The notes: a model not told the origin generated them from the letters alone. A stretch of DNA of 64,000 nt from FLUQ01 sp031551515 (GCA_031551515.1 JAVBNL010000001.1:124001-188000), one strand, 5' to 3'. Counted from the first letter of the stretch, positions 8,763 to 18,491 are shown. Program-made: numbers and translations.

Positions 8763-9710
8763 ATGACGCGTGTGATATCTTTCCTCTCCCTGCTTTGCTT
8801 CCTCCTTTTCGCCGGACAGGCGTCCGCCCTTGAGAGCGGCGCGGGCAGCTATGTCATGCATGACGGCGAAACGGGAAAGAACGTGACCATCTGGTATTTC
8901 AAACCAGCCACGTTCACCCCGGCCACGCCTGTTCTGTTCGTCTTGCACGGCCTCAACCGCGACGCGGAAGACTACCGCGACCAATGGAAAACGCACGCGG
9001 AAAAGCACAATCTGATGCTGCTGGTGCCCTGCTTCAGTGAAGAGCTGTTTCCCGGCACCAACGGCTACAACATGGGCAACATTTTTTCAGCCAAAACCAA
9101 AGAAGAGCGCGAGGGGCTCGCCAACTCCGGGTTCATCAATCCCAGAAGCCTCTGGAGCTATCGCCTGCTGGACAAAGCTTTTGCCGATTTCAAAGCCAAC
9201 CGTGAAAAGACGAGGTCGGCCAAATACTACCTCTTCGGGCACAGCGCCGGCGCCCAATACGTGCACCGGTTGATAGAGTTTGTGCCGGAAGCGAAAATCA
9301 AGCTGGCTATAGCGGCCAACGCGGGCTGGTATACCCTGCCCGACCTGGACAAAGAGTGGCCTTACGGCTTGAAAGGAACCGGGCTGCGACAGGCGGACGC
9401 CAAACGGTTTTTGGCCTTTCCCTTGACCGTGCTGCTGGGCGAGAAAGACAACGACCCCAAACACCGCAGCCTGCGGCATACGCCGGAAGCGGACGAACAG
9501 GGCGACAACCGCCTGGCACGGGGTAAATTTTTCTTCGCCTATGGCGAGGGGCTGGCGAAAAAATTAAAGACGCCTTTCGGCTGGAAGCTGCAAACCGTGC
9601 CCGGCGTTGCGCACAGCAACGAAGGCATGTCCGCCGCCGCGGCAGAAATTATTGTGAAAGACGCGGTTAGGCAGGCTCCCCGCATGTATCGTGGAAAAAC
9701 GAAGAAATAA
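8763..9710 (+). CDS. Secreted alpha/beta hydrolase (esterase/depolymerase-like)
   Basis: The 315-residue protein has a signal peptide (cleavage likely after GQASA) and an alpha/beta-hydrolase domain. HGLNRDAEDYR forms the oxyanion region, GHSAG carries the nucleophilic Ser, LLGEKDND the likely acid and VAHSNEG the catalytic His. It resembles PHB-depolymerase and feruloyl-esterase-like proteins (LpqC-type), so an ester substrate in the periplasm or outside is likely, its identity unknown. AGGAGG precedes the ATG. It converges with the flavoprotein gene that ends 6 bases away. Confidence 0.75.
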   Translation: MTRVISFLSLLCFLLFAGQASALESGAGSYVMHDGETGKNVTIWYFKPATFTPATPVLFVLHGLNRDAEDYRDQWKTHAEKHNLMLLVPCFSEELFPGTNGYNMGNIFSAKTKEEREGLANSGFINPRSLWSYRLLDKAFADFKANREKTRSAKYYLFGHSAGAQYVHRLIEFVPEAKIKLAIAANAGWYTLPDLDKEWPYGLKGTGLRQADAKRFLAFPLTVLLGEKDNDPKHRSLRHTPEADEQGDNRLARGKFFFAYGEGLAKKLKTPFGWKLQTVPGVAHSNEGMSAAAAEIIVKDAVRQAPRMYRGKTKK

Positions 9711-9716
9711 TTGAGT

Positions 9717-11321
9717 CTATCGGGAAATCCGCAACGTTCCGTTCTCCAAACGGCAGAATAGAGAGCCGGCCCAGGCCGGGTCTGTTTCCGGATAGTCCTC
9801 CCGATAATGCGCGCCACGGCTTTCGGTACGCGCCAGGGCACTTGCGGCCACAGCTTCGGCCAGCAGCAGCGTGCGGGCAAAAGCCGCTTCCTCCCCCTCC
9901 AGGCTGGAAGGCAAAGCTGAACGCAATGCGGCGATGCCGTTCAAGGCAGTGCGCAGACCCGCTTCGTTCCGCACAAGAGAAACATGATCCCACAGTAAAT
10001 CACGCAACGTGCGCATGGCTTCGGTCAGATGCGGCGTAGCCGGAGCATCCTCCGGACTGCACACGGGACCGGCTTTGCAAGGTCCCGGTTTCGGCAGACT
10101 CTCATCGGCCGCCGCCAGCCCGGCCCGGCGGCCGAACATGGCGGCCTCCATCAACGCCGCGCCAGAAAGGCGGTTCACGCCGTGCACGCCGCCGCAGACC
10201 TCACCGCCCGCGTACAGGCCGGGCACGCCCGTGCGGCCCCATTCGTCAATGCAAATACCGCCTATCGTGTAGTGCACGCAGGGGGTAACCGGAAGCATAT
10301 CCCGGCGCGGGTCTAGACCATGTTTCGCCAGAGTGCGACATAAGTAGCCGAACTGACTGGATAACACCTCTTCGGAAATGCCCGTGCAGTCCATGTGAGC
10401 GCAACCGTCAATACAGCGGCCGGCTTGTGATTCCAGAAAAATTGCTCGCGCCATGATGTCGCGGGTCCCCATGTCGCCCGCCGGGTCGTAACGGGACATA
10501 AAGCGCTCGCCATCGCGGTCGCGCAACACGGCTCCTGCTCCGAACAAAGGGCTGGAAATGGGAATTTTCGCGGGGTTGAACATCATGGAAGGATAATACT
10601 GCACCATTTCCAGGTCCCGTAGCGTGGCCCCCGATTCCAAAGCCAGAATCGCCCCGTCGCCGAGCATGCCGGATACGTTGTTCGTGCGCCGGAACAGGCC
10701 GCCGTATCCGCCCGTAGCCAGCACGACGCTGCCCGCGGACAGAGTGCGGCACATTCCCGTCGCGCGTTCCCAGGCGACCACCCCGGCCACGCGTCCTTCC
10801 GACAGCAGCAGGCGGAGCGCCCGCAATCCGTTCAGTATGGGCACTCCGGCTGCCGCCAGTTTCGCCGCCAGGGGCTGCATGAAGGTCAGTCCCCGCGAGG
10901 CGTACGCCACCCCGCTCCAATCCGTGGGAATATTGCGCGGCACGCTGTGACCCGGCGGACGGCGACGCATGAAGCCCGCGCCCTCACGCTTCAAGGCGAC
11001 GCCCTGGCTCTCCAGATACAAAAGTATGGATTCGGAATCACGAGCCAGGCGGGCGGTCAAAGCCGGATCGGAAAGCCCCCTGGCGGAACGCAGCAGATCT
11101 TCCAGAAATCCCTCCGCGCTGTTGCCCGGATCGCACGTCGCCCCGGCAATGCCGCCGCCGGCGACCACGGTATTGCCCGAACGCCCGGCCGGTCCCAGAC
11201 TGAGAACCGCCACAGAACGTTTTTGTTCCAGCACGGCCAGTGCGGCCGTCAACGCGGCCAGGCCGCCGCCGACAACCAGGACATCAGGGTGAAGCGAGGA
11301 AAAGTCGGCGGCTCGGCTCAT
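9717..11321 (-). CDS. FAD-dependent oxidoreductase, L-aspartate oxidase/fumarate reductase family
   Basis: The 534-residue flavoprotein has the N-terminal dinucleotide fold VVGGGLAALTAALA, the GRSGNTVVAGGG flavin-contact region, HYTIGGI (substrate-site His) and GLYAGGEVCGGVHGVNRLSG, ending in the SRGAHYREDYP helix typical of NadB, SdhA and FrdA. It could be an L-aspartate oxidase, but the family also holds succinate and other dehydrogenases, and no nadA or nadC is nearby. Its ribosome binding site AAAGGA lies inside the end of uvrA, 5 bases upstream, so the two are co-transcribed. Confidence 0.75.
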   Translation of the reverse strand: MSRAADFSSLHPDVLVVGGGLAALTAALAVLEQKRSVAVLSLGPAGRSGNTVVAGGGIAGATCDPGNSAEGFLEDLLRSARGLSDPALTARLARDSESILLYLESQGVALKREGAGFMRRRPPGHSVPRNIPTDWSGVAYASRGLTFMQPLAAKLAAAGVPILNGLRALRLLLSEGRVAGVVAWERATGMCRTLSAGSVVLATGGYGGLFRRTNNVSGMLGDGAILALESGATLRDLEMVQYYPSMMFNPAKIPISSPLFGAGAVLRDRDGERFMSRYDPAGDMGTRDIMARAIFLESQAGRCIDGCAHMDCTGISEEVLSSQFGYLCRTLAKHGLDPRRDMLPVTPCVHYTIGGICIDEWGRTGVPGLYAGGEVCGGVHGVNRLSGAALMEAAMFGRRAGLAAADESLPKPGPCKAGPVCSPEDAPATPHLTEAMRTLRDLLWDHVSLVRNEAGLRTALNGIAALRSALPSSLEGEEAAFARTLLLAEAVAASALARTESRGAHYREDYPETDPAWAGSLFCRLENGTLRISR

Positions 11322-11325
11322 GGAG

Positions 11326-14220
11326 TTATCCTTTGCTTATGCGGCGCTCCGTAGCCAAAAAAGACCCGGTTACCGATTTGGGATCTTTCAAAATAGCTTC
11401 CGGCGTGCCAGCGGACACGATCAGCCCGCCGTTTTCGCCCCCCCCCGGTCCCAGGTCGATAACGTGGTCCGCGGCCATAATCATGTCGGTATTATGCTCG
11501 ATGACCACCACGCTGGCTTCGCGCTCCACAAGCTGGCGCAACACGGTGATAAGCTTGCCCACCTCGTGCATGTGCAGGCCGGTGGTGGGTTCATCCAGAA
11601 TATACAGTGTGCCGGGCAGGCTTTTTTTGCCCAGCTCGCGCGAGATTTTGATACGCTGCGCCTCCCCGCCCGAAAGCGTGGGCGCGGGTTGCCCCAGGCG
11701 CAGATATTCCAACCCCACTTCCTCCAGCACGGCCAGCCGCCGCTCCAGCGCGGGGTAGTTGCCGAAAAAAGCCCTGGCCTGACTGACGGTCAGGTCCAGC
11801 ACATCCGCGATGTTCAGCCCCTTGTAGCGTACCTCCAGGGTTTCGTGGTTGTAGCGCTTGCCCTTGCAGACGTCGCAGGTCACGAACACGTCGGGCAGAA
11901 AGTGCATCTCCACCCTGATCTGTCCGTCGCCGCCGCAGGCCTCGCAACGGCCGCCGCGCACGTTGAAGCTGAAACGGCCGGGCTTGTACCCACGTTTTTT
12001 GGCGTCCGGGGTCATGACGAAAATGTCGCGGATCTCGTCAAAAATCTTGGTGTAAGTCGCGGGGTTGGATCGCGGCGTGCGGCCAATGGGCGTTTGGTCG
12101 ATGGCCACGATGCGGTCGATGCCCTCTGCCCCGCTTATGCCCGCGATAGTGCCGGGGCTTTCCACCTTAATGCCCTGGGCCAGGGCCAGGTGTTTGTACA
12201 AGGTATCCACCACCAGCGAACTTTTGCCGGAACCGGAAACCCCGGTCACGCAGGTCAGCACGCCCAGCGGGATGCGGCAATCCACATCGCGCAAATTGTT
12301 GGTGGTCACGCCTTGCAGCAGCAACTCGCTCTTACCTTTGCGCCGTTTTTTGGGCACTGGAATGAACAGGTCGCCGCGCAGATATTTGGCCGTGAGTGAC
12401 TCTGAAGAGCCCAGCAAGGCATCCACCGTGCCGTTGAAGACCATCTCGCCCCCCAACTGGCCGGAACCGGGCCCCAGTTCGATTACGGTATCCGCTTCAC
12501 GAATGGTGGCTTCGTCGTGTTCCACCACCAGCACGGTATTGCCGCGCTTTTGCAGGCTGCGCAGGGTGCTCAGCAATCGTTCGTTGTCGCGCGGGTGCAG
12601 GCCGATAGAGGGCTCGTCAAGCACGTAGGTCACGCCCACCAGGCCGGAACCCAGTTGCGAAGCCAGGCGGATGCGCTGGGCTTCGCCGCCGGACAGAGTA
12701 GCCATGTTGCGGCCCAGGGCGATGTAATCAAGCCCCACGTTGACCATAAATTCCAGGCGGTGGGTCAGCTCTTTGAGCAGCGGCTCGGCCACGGGCGCAT
12801 GGCGCGCGTCAAAGACCCGGCCGCGCAGCCAGTCCAGAGCGCGGGCGACGGAAAGCGAGGTGAACTGGTGCAGGTTCAAATCATCCACGCGCACGGCCAG
12901 AGCTTCCGGCTTTAGGCGTGCGCCGTTGCAGGCCGGGCACGGCATGACCTGGCGAAAGCGCGAGAGCTCGTCGCGCCAGGCGTCGCCGTATTGCATGCCT
13001 TGCTCCAACACGGCGATCAGGCCTTGCCACTCGCCTTTGGCTTCCACCCGTTCTTTGGCGGCTTCCTTTTCCAGCACGGAACCGCCCAGCCAGTTGCGGC
13101 GCAAAGATGAATCCAGGTCGCCGCCCGCCGGAGCGCCGTCGGCCGTTTCGCCGTAAAAAAGGGCGTTCAGGGCGTCAACGGAAAACTCCGTCAAGGGCGT
13201 CGTTAGAGTGAACCCCCAGCGCCCGCCGAGGCGAACGAGTTTGTCGCGGTAGCGCTCAAAAATTTTCGGATTCTTCCAGGGCAGCACGCCCCCTTCCGCC
13301 AGCGAGAGCCCCCGGTTGGGGGCCAGCAACGCGGGTTCGAAATACTCGACGGAGCCCAGACCCAGGCAACGGGAACAAGCCCCCTGCGGGCTGTTGAACG
13401 AAAAAAGCTGCGGCGAAAGCGGCGGCAAACTGATGCGGCAGGTGGGGCAAACGGCCTCCGTGCTGTGCATGGTTTCATGCAGCTTGTCCGGGTTCTTCGC
13501 ATCTTGAACAGCGACGGAAAGGCGCCCTTCGCCATATTTCAAGGCCAGCTCGACAGAATCCGCCAGGCGTCCGCGAATGCCTTCACGCAAAACCAGGCGG
13601 TCCACCACCAGGTCAATGGAGTGCTTTTTGTTCTTGTCCAAAGCCGGGGCGTCATCAAGGGTCGTCATCGTTCCGTTGATGCGTACCCTGGCGAAACCTT
13701 CGGCTTTCAGTTTTTTCAGGCGGTCCTGGTGGGTGCCTTTCTGCAAGGTCACCAGCGGGGCCAGCAGCAGGCAGCGGGTACCTTCCGGCAGGTCCAGAAT
13801 ATCAGCGATAATTTCGTCCGTGGCCCGCGATTCGATTTTCTCGCCGCAGACCGGGCAATACATGGTGCCCAGCCGGGCATAGAACACGCGCAAAAAGTCA
13901 TAGACCTCGGTCACCGTGCCCACCGTGGACCGGGGGTTGCGGGTCGCTGTTTGCTGCTCCAGCGAAATGGCGGGAGAGAGGCCCTCAATTTTATCCACTT
14001 CCGGCTTGTCCATCTGGGGCAAGAACTGCCGGGCGTAAGCGGAGAGAGACTCTACGTAGCGGCGCTGCCCCTCGGCGTAAACAAGGTCAAAAGCGAGAGT
14101 CGATTTGCCTGAACCCGACGGCCCGCAGATGACGACCAGCTCATCGCGGGGAATATCCAAAGTCAGATTTTTCAGGTTGTGCTGGCGTGCGCCTTCGATG
14201 TGAATATGGGGTTTTGTCAT
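11326..14220 (-). CDS. uvrA: UvrABC excinuclease subunit A
   Basis: This 964-residue protein recognises DNA damage for nucleotide excision repair. It holds two ABC ATPase modules: Walker A GPSGSGKST at residues 33-41 and a second GVSGSGKSS in the C-terminal half, ABC signatures LSGGEAQR in both, and zinc fingers (CPVCGEK, CPTCRISLP and the C-terminal CEACGGDGQ-CDVCKGK). I start at ATG 14220, where the family normally begins (MTKPHIHIEGARQ). No clear Shine-Dalgarno site precedes it, and an in-frame ATG 54 bases upstream is less likely. It is followed at once by the flavoprotein gene. Confidence 0.96.
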   Translation of the reverse strand: MTKPHIHIEGARQHNLKNLTLDIPRDELVVICGPSGSGKSTLAFDLVYAEGQRRYVESLSAYARQFLPQMDKPEVDKIEGLSPAISLEQQTATRNPRSTVGTVTEVYDFLRVFYARLGTMYCPVCGEKIESRATDEIIADILDLPEGTRCLLLAPLVTLQKGTHQDRLKKLKAEGFARVRINGTMTTLDDAPALDKNKKHSIDLVVDRLVLREGIRGRLADSVELALKYGEGRLSVAVQDAKNPDKLHETMHSTEAVCPTCRISLPPLSPQLFSFNSPQGACSRCLGLGSVEYFEPALLAPNRGLSLAEGGVLPWKNPKIFERYRDKLVRLGGRWGFTLTTPLTEFSVDALNALFYGETADGAPAGGDLDSSLRRNWLGGSVLEKEAAKERVEAKGEWQGLIAVLEQGMQYGDAWRDELSRFRQVMPCPACNGARLKPEALAVRVDDLNLHQFTSLSVARALDWLRGRVFDARHAPVAEPLLKELTHRLEFMVNVGLDYIALGRNMATLSGGEAQRIRLASQLGSGLVGVTYVLDEPSIGLHPRDNERLLSTLRSLQKRGNTVLVVEHDEATIREADTVIELGPGSGQLGGEMVFNGTVDALLGSSESLTAKYLRGDLFIPVPKKRRKGKSELLLQGVTTNNLRDVDCRIPLGVLTCVTGVSGSGKSSLVVDTLYKHLALAQGIKVESPGTIAGISGAEGIDRIVAIDQTPIGRTPRSNPATYTKIFDEIRDIFVMTPDAKKRGYKPGRFSFNVRGGRCEACGGDGQIRVEMHFLPDVFVTCDVCKGKRYNHETLEVRYKGLNIADVLDLTVSQARAFFGNYPALERRLAVLEEVGLEYLRLGQPAPTLSGGEAQRIKISRELGKKSLPGTLYILDEPTTGLHMHEVGKLITVLRQLVEREASVVVIEHNTDMIMAADHVIDLGPGGGENGGLIVSAGTPEAILKDPKSVTGSFLATERRISKG

Positions 14221-14316
14221 AGCGAGAGGGAATATAAACTCTTTCCTATAGTATGCAAGACGGGTGGACATCACCCGATTCTCGCGTATATTGGGCCAAT
14301 CCTTTCAGGGGGGATC

Positions 14317-14991
14317 ATGACCACACGCGCGCGCTTGCTATTTGCGGCATTTTTTCTTTTGGTGCTGACAACCCGGGCCGCGGCGGCCTATGTGCCGCCC
14401 TCCGCCCTCGACATTTTCAAACTGCTGCCCGCGACAATCTTCGACAATACACCCGAAGGCCTCAGCGAAGAAGAAAAACAGACGCTGATCGAAAACAGCC
14501 GCACCCGTCTGTGGCGGCTTATTTCTATCGACGCCGACGAATTGCGGGTTGAATCGTACCCCGTTGAAGGCAGCAGCGTGACCGTGCGCCTTTTTCACGG
14601 GCCGGAAAACGTCGTGGCTGCCCAGGGGGCAGAGACCCGCGATTCCTGCGCCGTGGAACTTTGGAATTACGACGCCAAGGGACGCCTGGTGCCTTACCCG
14701 TTGCCGCCCGCCCCTGCGCTGCGGGATTTTTTCGCGCCGGACAAAACGCCGCCCGCCGGGCTTGACCATTCCATCCGTATTTGCCTTGCGCTTGGCGTGT
14801 TGCGGGCCTGGCCGCTTTTTGCGGGCCCTCAGGGGCCTGTGACCGTGCCGTTGGATAACGCCGTCATTTACCGCTGGACAGGCGGCGGTTTTGACAAAGC
14901 CCTGTTGCCGCTGGAAGCCCTGAACAAGGCCCCGCGTGAAAACCAGGCTCAGACGCCTCCGGCCGAGCCGACCCCCGAACTGCCTCGTTAG
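14317..14991 (+). CDS. Exported protein of unknown function
   Basis: This 224-residue protein has an N-terminal signal peptide (LLFAAFFLLVLTTRAAAA) and no domain I recognise. After the signal it reads as a mixed alpha/beta secreted domain with few Cys, ending in a Pro-rich tail (QTPPAEPTPELPR). The ATG at 14317 follows AGGGGGG. It diverges from uvrA and lies just upstream of tRNA-Leu. Similar lone exported proteins are common in Desulfovibrio; I cannot assign a role. Confidence 0.7.
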   Translation: MTTRARLLFAAFFLLVLTTRAAAAYVPPSALDIFKLLPATIFDNTPEGLSEEEKQTLIENSRTRLWRLISIDADELRVESYPVEGSSVTVRLFHGPENVVAAQGAETRDSCAVELWNYDAKGRLVPYPLPPAPALRDFFAPDKTPPAGLDHSIRICLALGVLRAWPLFAGPQGPVTVPLDNAVIYRWTGGGFDKALLPLEALNKAPRENQAQTPPAEPTPELPR

Positions 14992-15001
14992 CATCTTTGG
15001 C

Positions 15002-15030
15002 TTGACACAAGGGGGCCAGGTACCCTAGAG
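15002..15030 (+). promoter_or_regulatory. Likely promoter of tRNA-Leu(CAA)
   Basis: A perfect -35 hexamer TTGACA (15002-15007) stands shortly before the tRNA. The -10 is weak: CTAGAG or TAGAGC at 17-18 bases spacing. Confidence 0.45.
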
Positions 15031-15044
15031 CTTTTCGACACCCT

Positions 15045-15130
15045 GCCGGAGTGGTGGAATGGTAAACGCACGGGACTCAAAATCCCGCGGTCGCAAGGCC
15101 TTGAGAGTTCGAGTCTCTCCTCCGGTACCA
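15045..15130 (+). tRNA. tRNA-Leu (anticodon CAA)
   Basis: The 86-base sequence folds as a class II tRNA with a 7-base acceptor stem (GCCGGAG with CTCCGGT), anticodon loop CTCAAAA giving CAA for Leu, a long variable arm, the T loop GTTCGAGTC and an encoded CCA end. Confidence 0.95.
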
Positions 15131-15137
15131 AAAATTT

Positions 15138-15171
15138 CAGGCGGTTACGCAATGCGTGACCGCCTGTTTTT
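15138..15171 (+). terminator. Rho-independent terminator after tRNA-Leu
   Basis: CAGGCGGTTACGCA pairs with the complementary arm ending in ACCGCCTG around a short loop, followed by five T. It lies 7 bases after the tRNA CCA. Confidence 0.85.
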
Positions 15172-15351
15172 CATTGACGGGGGATCCCCGTGCCAATTAT
15201 AGGAGAAAACAAAGAAAGTACATTTCCGGTCCGTTTTCTTTTTTTGCTTGTTTTCCTGTGCCGTCCTGCCTGACGGATCTCCCTCTCTGCTCAGGCGACA
15301 TTCAGTAAAGAAAAATTTCCACATTGATGTTTCCAACAGGAGGCCATAATT

Positions 15352-16527
15352 GTGAAAACGTTTCTGGAACAGGCCCACTCTCTTTCCCCCCGTCTAATTG
15401 AGACTCGCAGAACATTGCATGCCCACCCCGAAGTTGGGTTTCAGGAGAAATGGACCTCCGCGTTCATCTCTGACTATCTGCAAAAACTGGGAATCGAAAT
15501 ACTCCCATGGGAAGGCGAAACAGGCGTTGTCGCGCTGTTGCGGGGCGGATCCCCGGGCCCTGTGGTCGCATTGCGCGCCGACATAGACGCGCTGCCGGTG
15601 CAAGAAAAAAACGACGTTCCCTATCGTTCGACCATCGACGGCCGCATGCATGCGTGCGGCCATGACGCGCATACGGCATGCCTGCTCGGCGCGGCGGAAC
15701 TGCTTGCGGCCGAGCGCGCTTCGTTGAAGGGTTCAATCAAGTTCATTTTTCAGCCGGCGGAAGAATTGCTGTCCGGCTCAATCCAAATGATCGAAAAGGG
15801 CGTTCTGAAAAACCCGGATGTGGATTTCATTTTCGGCTTGCACTGCATCCCTGAACTCGAAGTCGGGCAGGTCTATCTGAACGCGGGACCAGTCATGGCT
15901 TGCGTCGGCTCCACCAAGCTGACCATTCAGGGCAAAGGCGGACACGGGGCCATACCGGACAGATCCATCGACCCCGTACTGGCCGCCGCCGGCGTCGTTC
16001 AGGCGCTGCAAAGCATCGTCAGCCGCCGCGTCCCCCCGCTTGAAGCCGTGGTCATCACCTTCGGCAGCATTCACGGCGGTACAGTGGGGAACGTCATTCC
16101 CGACACAGTGGAACTTCTGGGAACCGTTCGCGGCTTTAACACCGACATTTTCGACACCCTGCCGGAAAGCATGAACAATCTGATAACGCATACGGCGGCC
16201 GCTTACGGCGCAAAAGCCGATTTCACGTTCACCAAAGTTGTTCCTTCCGTCGTTAATCCCGCTGCTGATACAGACTGGATTCGCGGGCCATTTGCCAAAG
16301 TTTTCGGTGAATCCGGCATCATTCCCGCCATTCCGACCATGGGCGGCGAAGATTTCGCCCTCTATCAACAGCAGGTGCCGGGCGTATACTGCTGGTTTGG
16401 CACGGGCAACGCGGCCAAAGGCATTACCTGCGCCTGGCATAACCCGGGGTTCGATATTGATGAAACGGCCCTGCCCTACGGCGCGGCCGCGTACGCTCAG
16501 GTCGCATACGACCGACTCCTGCGCTGA
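15352..16527 (+). CDS. M20 family metallo-amidohydrolase
   Basis: The 391-residue cytoplasmic enzyme belongs to the M20D amidohydrolases (hippurate hydrolase, N-acyl-amino-acid deacylase, IAA-amino-acid hydrolase). The dizinc ligands can be seen in MHACGHDAH, PAEE, and the C-terminal MGGEDFA. The middle GKGGHGAIPDRSIDP is the dimerisation-domain motif. It should cleave the amide of an N-acyl or N-aroyl amino acid. The start is GTG with AGGAGG 8 bases upstream. An MFS carrier follows 35 bases later, so uptake and hydrolysis of one conjugate are probably coupled (inference). Confidence 0.88.
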   Translation: MKTFLEQAHSLSPRLIETRRTLHAHPEVGFQEKWTSAFISDYLQKLGIEILPWEGETGVVALLRGGSPGPVVALRADIDALPVQEKNDVPYRSTIDGRMHACGHDAHTACLLGAAELLAAERASLKGSIKFIFQPAEELLSGSIQMIEKGVLKNPDVDFIFGLHCIPELEVGQVYLNAGPVMACVGSTKLTIQGKGGHGAIPDRSIDPVLAAAGVVQALQSIVSRRVPPLEAVVITFGSIHGGTVGNVIPDTVELLGTVRGFNTDIFDTLPESMNNLITHTAAAYGAKADFTFTKVVPSVVNPAADTDWIRGPFAKVFGESGIIPAIPTMGGEDFALYQQQVPGVYCWFGTGNAAKGITCAWHNPGFDIDETALPYGAAAYAQVAYDRLLR

Positions 16528-16562
16528 CTCTCGTTTCTTCAAACACTTAAGGAGTGGCAAAC

Positions 16563-17834
16563 ATGGCTAACGGATTCAAATGGAAACATCAGCACACCGC
16601 TCTTGCCGCCGTTTTTATGGTCTGGATGGTCTCGTACCTTGACCGCATGGTCATGTCCACAGCCATCCCCTATATCGCCACGGAATTCAAGCTCAGCCCC
16701 GTGGAAATGGGCGCCGTCATGAGCGCCTTTTTCGCCGGATACGCCCTGTGCCAGATCCCCGGCGGGATTTTGAGCGACAAATTCGGGGCACGCAAGGTCA
16801 TGACCTTTTCCATCATCTGGTGGTCCATTTTCACCGGCATCACCGGTATGATGGGCTCGCTCGCTTCCATGATCTGGATACGGGTGCTTTTCGGCATCGG
16901 CGAAGGGCTGGCTCCGGCAGCCACATGGAAGTCGCTGGCCATCTGGACCCCGCAAAAAAAACGCGGCTGGGCCAACGGCATCATGATGTGTACCAACTCG
17001 CTGGGACCCGCCCTGGCCCCCCTGTTCGTCATCGCCATCATGGCCGCCTGGGGCTGGCGCACCGTATTTTACGCGCTGACCATTCCCGGGGTTATTCTGG
17101 CCTTGTGGGTCTGGTTCAAGATGCCTGACAACCCCGCCGAAAAAAAGGGCATCGACCCCGAAGAACTGGCGGAGCTGACTTCGGAACAGCCCAAGGTGGC
17201 GAATTCCACCGCCGCTTCCAGCATGACCTTCTGGCAGGTTTTTGCCGTGCCTGCCGTCTGGAAGACCTTCGTCATTCTTTTCTTTTCGAACACGGCCTGC
17301 TGGGGCTTCACCACCTGGGTGCCTTCGTACCTTGTCAAAGCCCACGGCTTTCAGTTGACCAAAATGGGCATTGTGGCCTCTTTGCCCTTCTTCGCGGGAA
17401 CGATAGGCGCGCTGCTCGCGGGCTGGCTGCTGGACGGCTATTTCAAAAACAACCGGCGCTACCAGTTGATTCTCGGTGAAGTCTGCGCCGCGCTCTTTTT
17501 GTACCTCACCTATACGGCCACATCCACCACGGCCATGATCATTTACCAGACCATTACCGGCTTTTTCATGTATTTCTGCGTGATCACGGTGTTCAGCCTG
17601 CCTATGGCGGCTATTCCCGGTGAAATCGCCGGACGGGCCATGGGCATCGTCAACACAGCCGGACAGATCGCCGGTTTTCTCGCCCCCATCACAGTCGGTG
17701 CGCTGGTCATCACCAATCCCGACGGCACGCAAGGGTTTACCATCGCTTTCGGTTACCTGGTCTGCACAGCGCTCATAGCCGCCTTTTTAAGCATTTTTTA
17801 CAAGCAACGTCGGGAAGAAAGCGCGGCCGACTAA
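16563..17834 (+). CDS. MFS transporter (ACS-like)
   Basis: This 423-residue inner-membrane carrier has the twelve-helix pattern of the major facilitator superfamily. The motif DKFGARK lies in loop 2-3, and the sequence YLDRMVMSTAIPYIATEF at helix 1 resembles the anion:cation symporter family (hexuronate, tartrate and related carboxylates). The start is the ATG at 16563, 8 bases after AGGAG. It forms a two-gene unit with the M20 amidohydrolase and is closed by a strong terminator. An acyl amino acid or another organic anion is a plausible substrate. Confidence 0.85.
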   Translation: MANGFKWKHQHTALAAVFMVWMVSYLDRMVMSTAIPYIATEFKLSPVEMGAVMSAFFAGYALCQIPGGILSDKFGARKVMTFSIIWWSIFTGITGMMGSLASMIWIRVLFGIGEGLAPAATWKSLAIWTPQKKRGWANGIMMCTNSLGPALAPLFVIAIMAAWGWRTVFYALTIPGVILALWVWFKMPDNPAEKKGIDPEELAELTSEQPKVANSTAASSMTFWQVFAVPAVWKTFVILFFSNTACWGFTTWVPSYLVKAHGFQLTKMGIVASLPFFAGTIGALLAGWLLDGYFKNNRRYQLILGEVCAALFLYLTYTATSTTAMIIYQTITGFFMYFCVITVFSLPMAAIPGEIAGRAMGIVNTAGQIAGFLAPITVGALVITNPDGTQGFTIAFGYLVCTALIAAFLSIFYKQRREESAAD

Positions 17835-17870
17835 TCAGGCATAATAAACGCGTGGTTCATTCGGCATGCA

Positions 17871-17906
17871 ACCCGGCAACGTTGGAAAACGTTGTCGGGT
17901 TTTTTC
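17871..17906 (+). terminator. Rho-independent terminator of the M20/MFS unit
   Basis: ACCCGGCAACGTT pairs with AACGTTGTCGGGT around GGAA and is followed by six T. Confidence 0.88.
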
Positions 17907-18036
17907 CTTTCTCCCCCAAGGGCTGCAGGGCCGCATTAAGGCATTCGATTTGCCGCTTTACTTTTTCTCTGATAGTGTTATCTGTACACGGTTTCGCGAA
18001 TGGCCTCAGGTAGAATAGTCGCGTTCGGAGGACAGT

Positions 18037-18399
18037 ATGGACCAGAAAGACCTTGAATACTTCCGCAATCTGCTGAACGAGCAGTTGGAAGAAGCTCTGA
18101 AGCAGGGCGACCTGACCTTGGAAGATATGACGGATAATACCGAAATTTTTGCCGATCCGGCCGACCGGGCGACTATGGAGTCCGACCGGGCCTTTACATT
18201 GCGCATTCGCGACCGTGAGCGCAAACTAATCAAAAAAATCCGCGCCGCGTTAACCCGGCTGGATAACGGCACCTTCGGCATCTGCGAAGATTGCGGCGAA
18301 GACATCGGCGTGCCCCGTCTGAAAGCCCGCCCTGTCACCCGGTTGTGCATCAACTGCAAAAGCAAACAAGAAGAAGACGAACAACTGCGCGGCGAATAA
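18037..18399 (+). CDS. dksA: DksA family RNA polymerase-binding factor
   Basis: The 120-residue protein matches DksA: an N-terminal coiled coil with the tip motif DPADRAT, which keeps the two Asp and the Ala needed for action with ppGpp, then RDRERKLIKKI and a four-Cys zinc finger (CEDCGEDI and CINCK). It binds the secondary channel of RNA polymerase and takes part in the stringent response. GGAGG lies just upstream of the ATG. A strong terminator follows. Confidence 0.93.
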   Translation: MDQKDLEYFRNLLNEQLEEALKQGDLTLEDMTDNTEIFADPADRATMESDRAFTLRIRDRERKLIKKIRAALTRLDNGTFGICEDCGEDIGVPRLKARPVTRLCINCKSKQEEDEQLRGE

Positions 18400-18444
18400 A
18401 GCAGCCGCCTCGGGCGTCCTAATGAAGGATGCCGCTGCGATGTT

Positions 18445-18477
18445 GCCCGCCGGCAAAAACCGGCGGGCTTTTTTTAC
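18445..18477 (+). terminator. Rho-independent terminator after dksA
   Basis: GCCCGCCGG and CCGGCGGGC flank CAAAAA, followed by seven T. It ends about 15 bases before the next gene starts. Confidence 0.9.
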
Positions 18478-18491
18478 CGCGCAAATACGAT

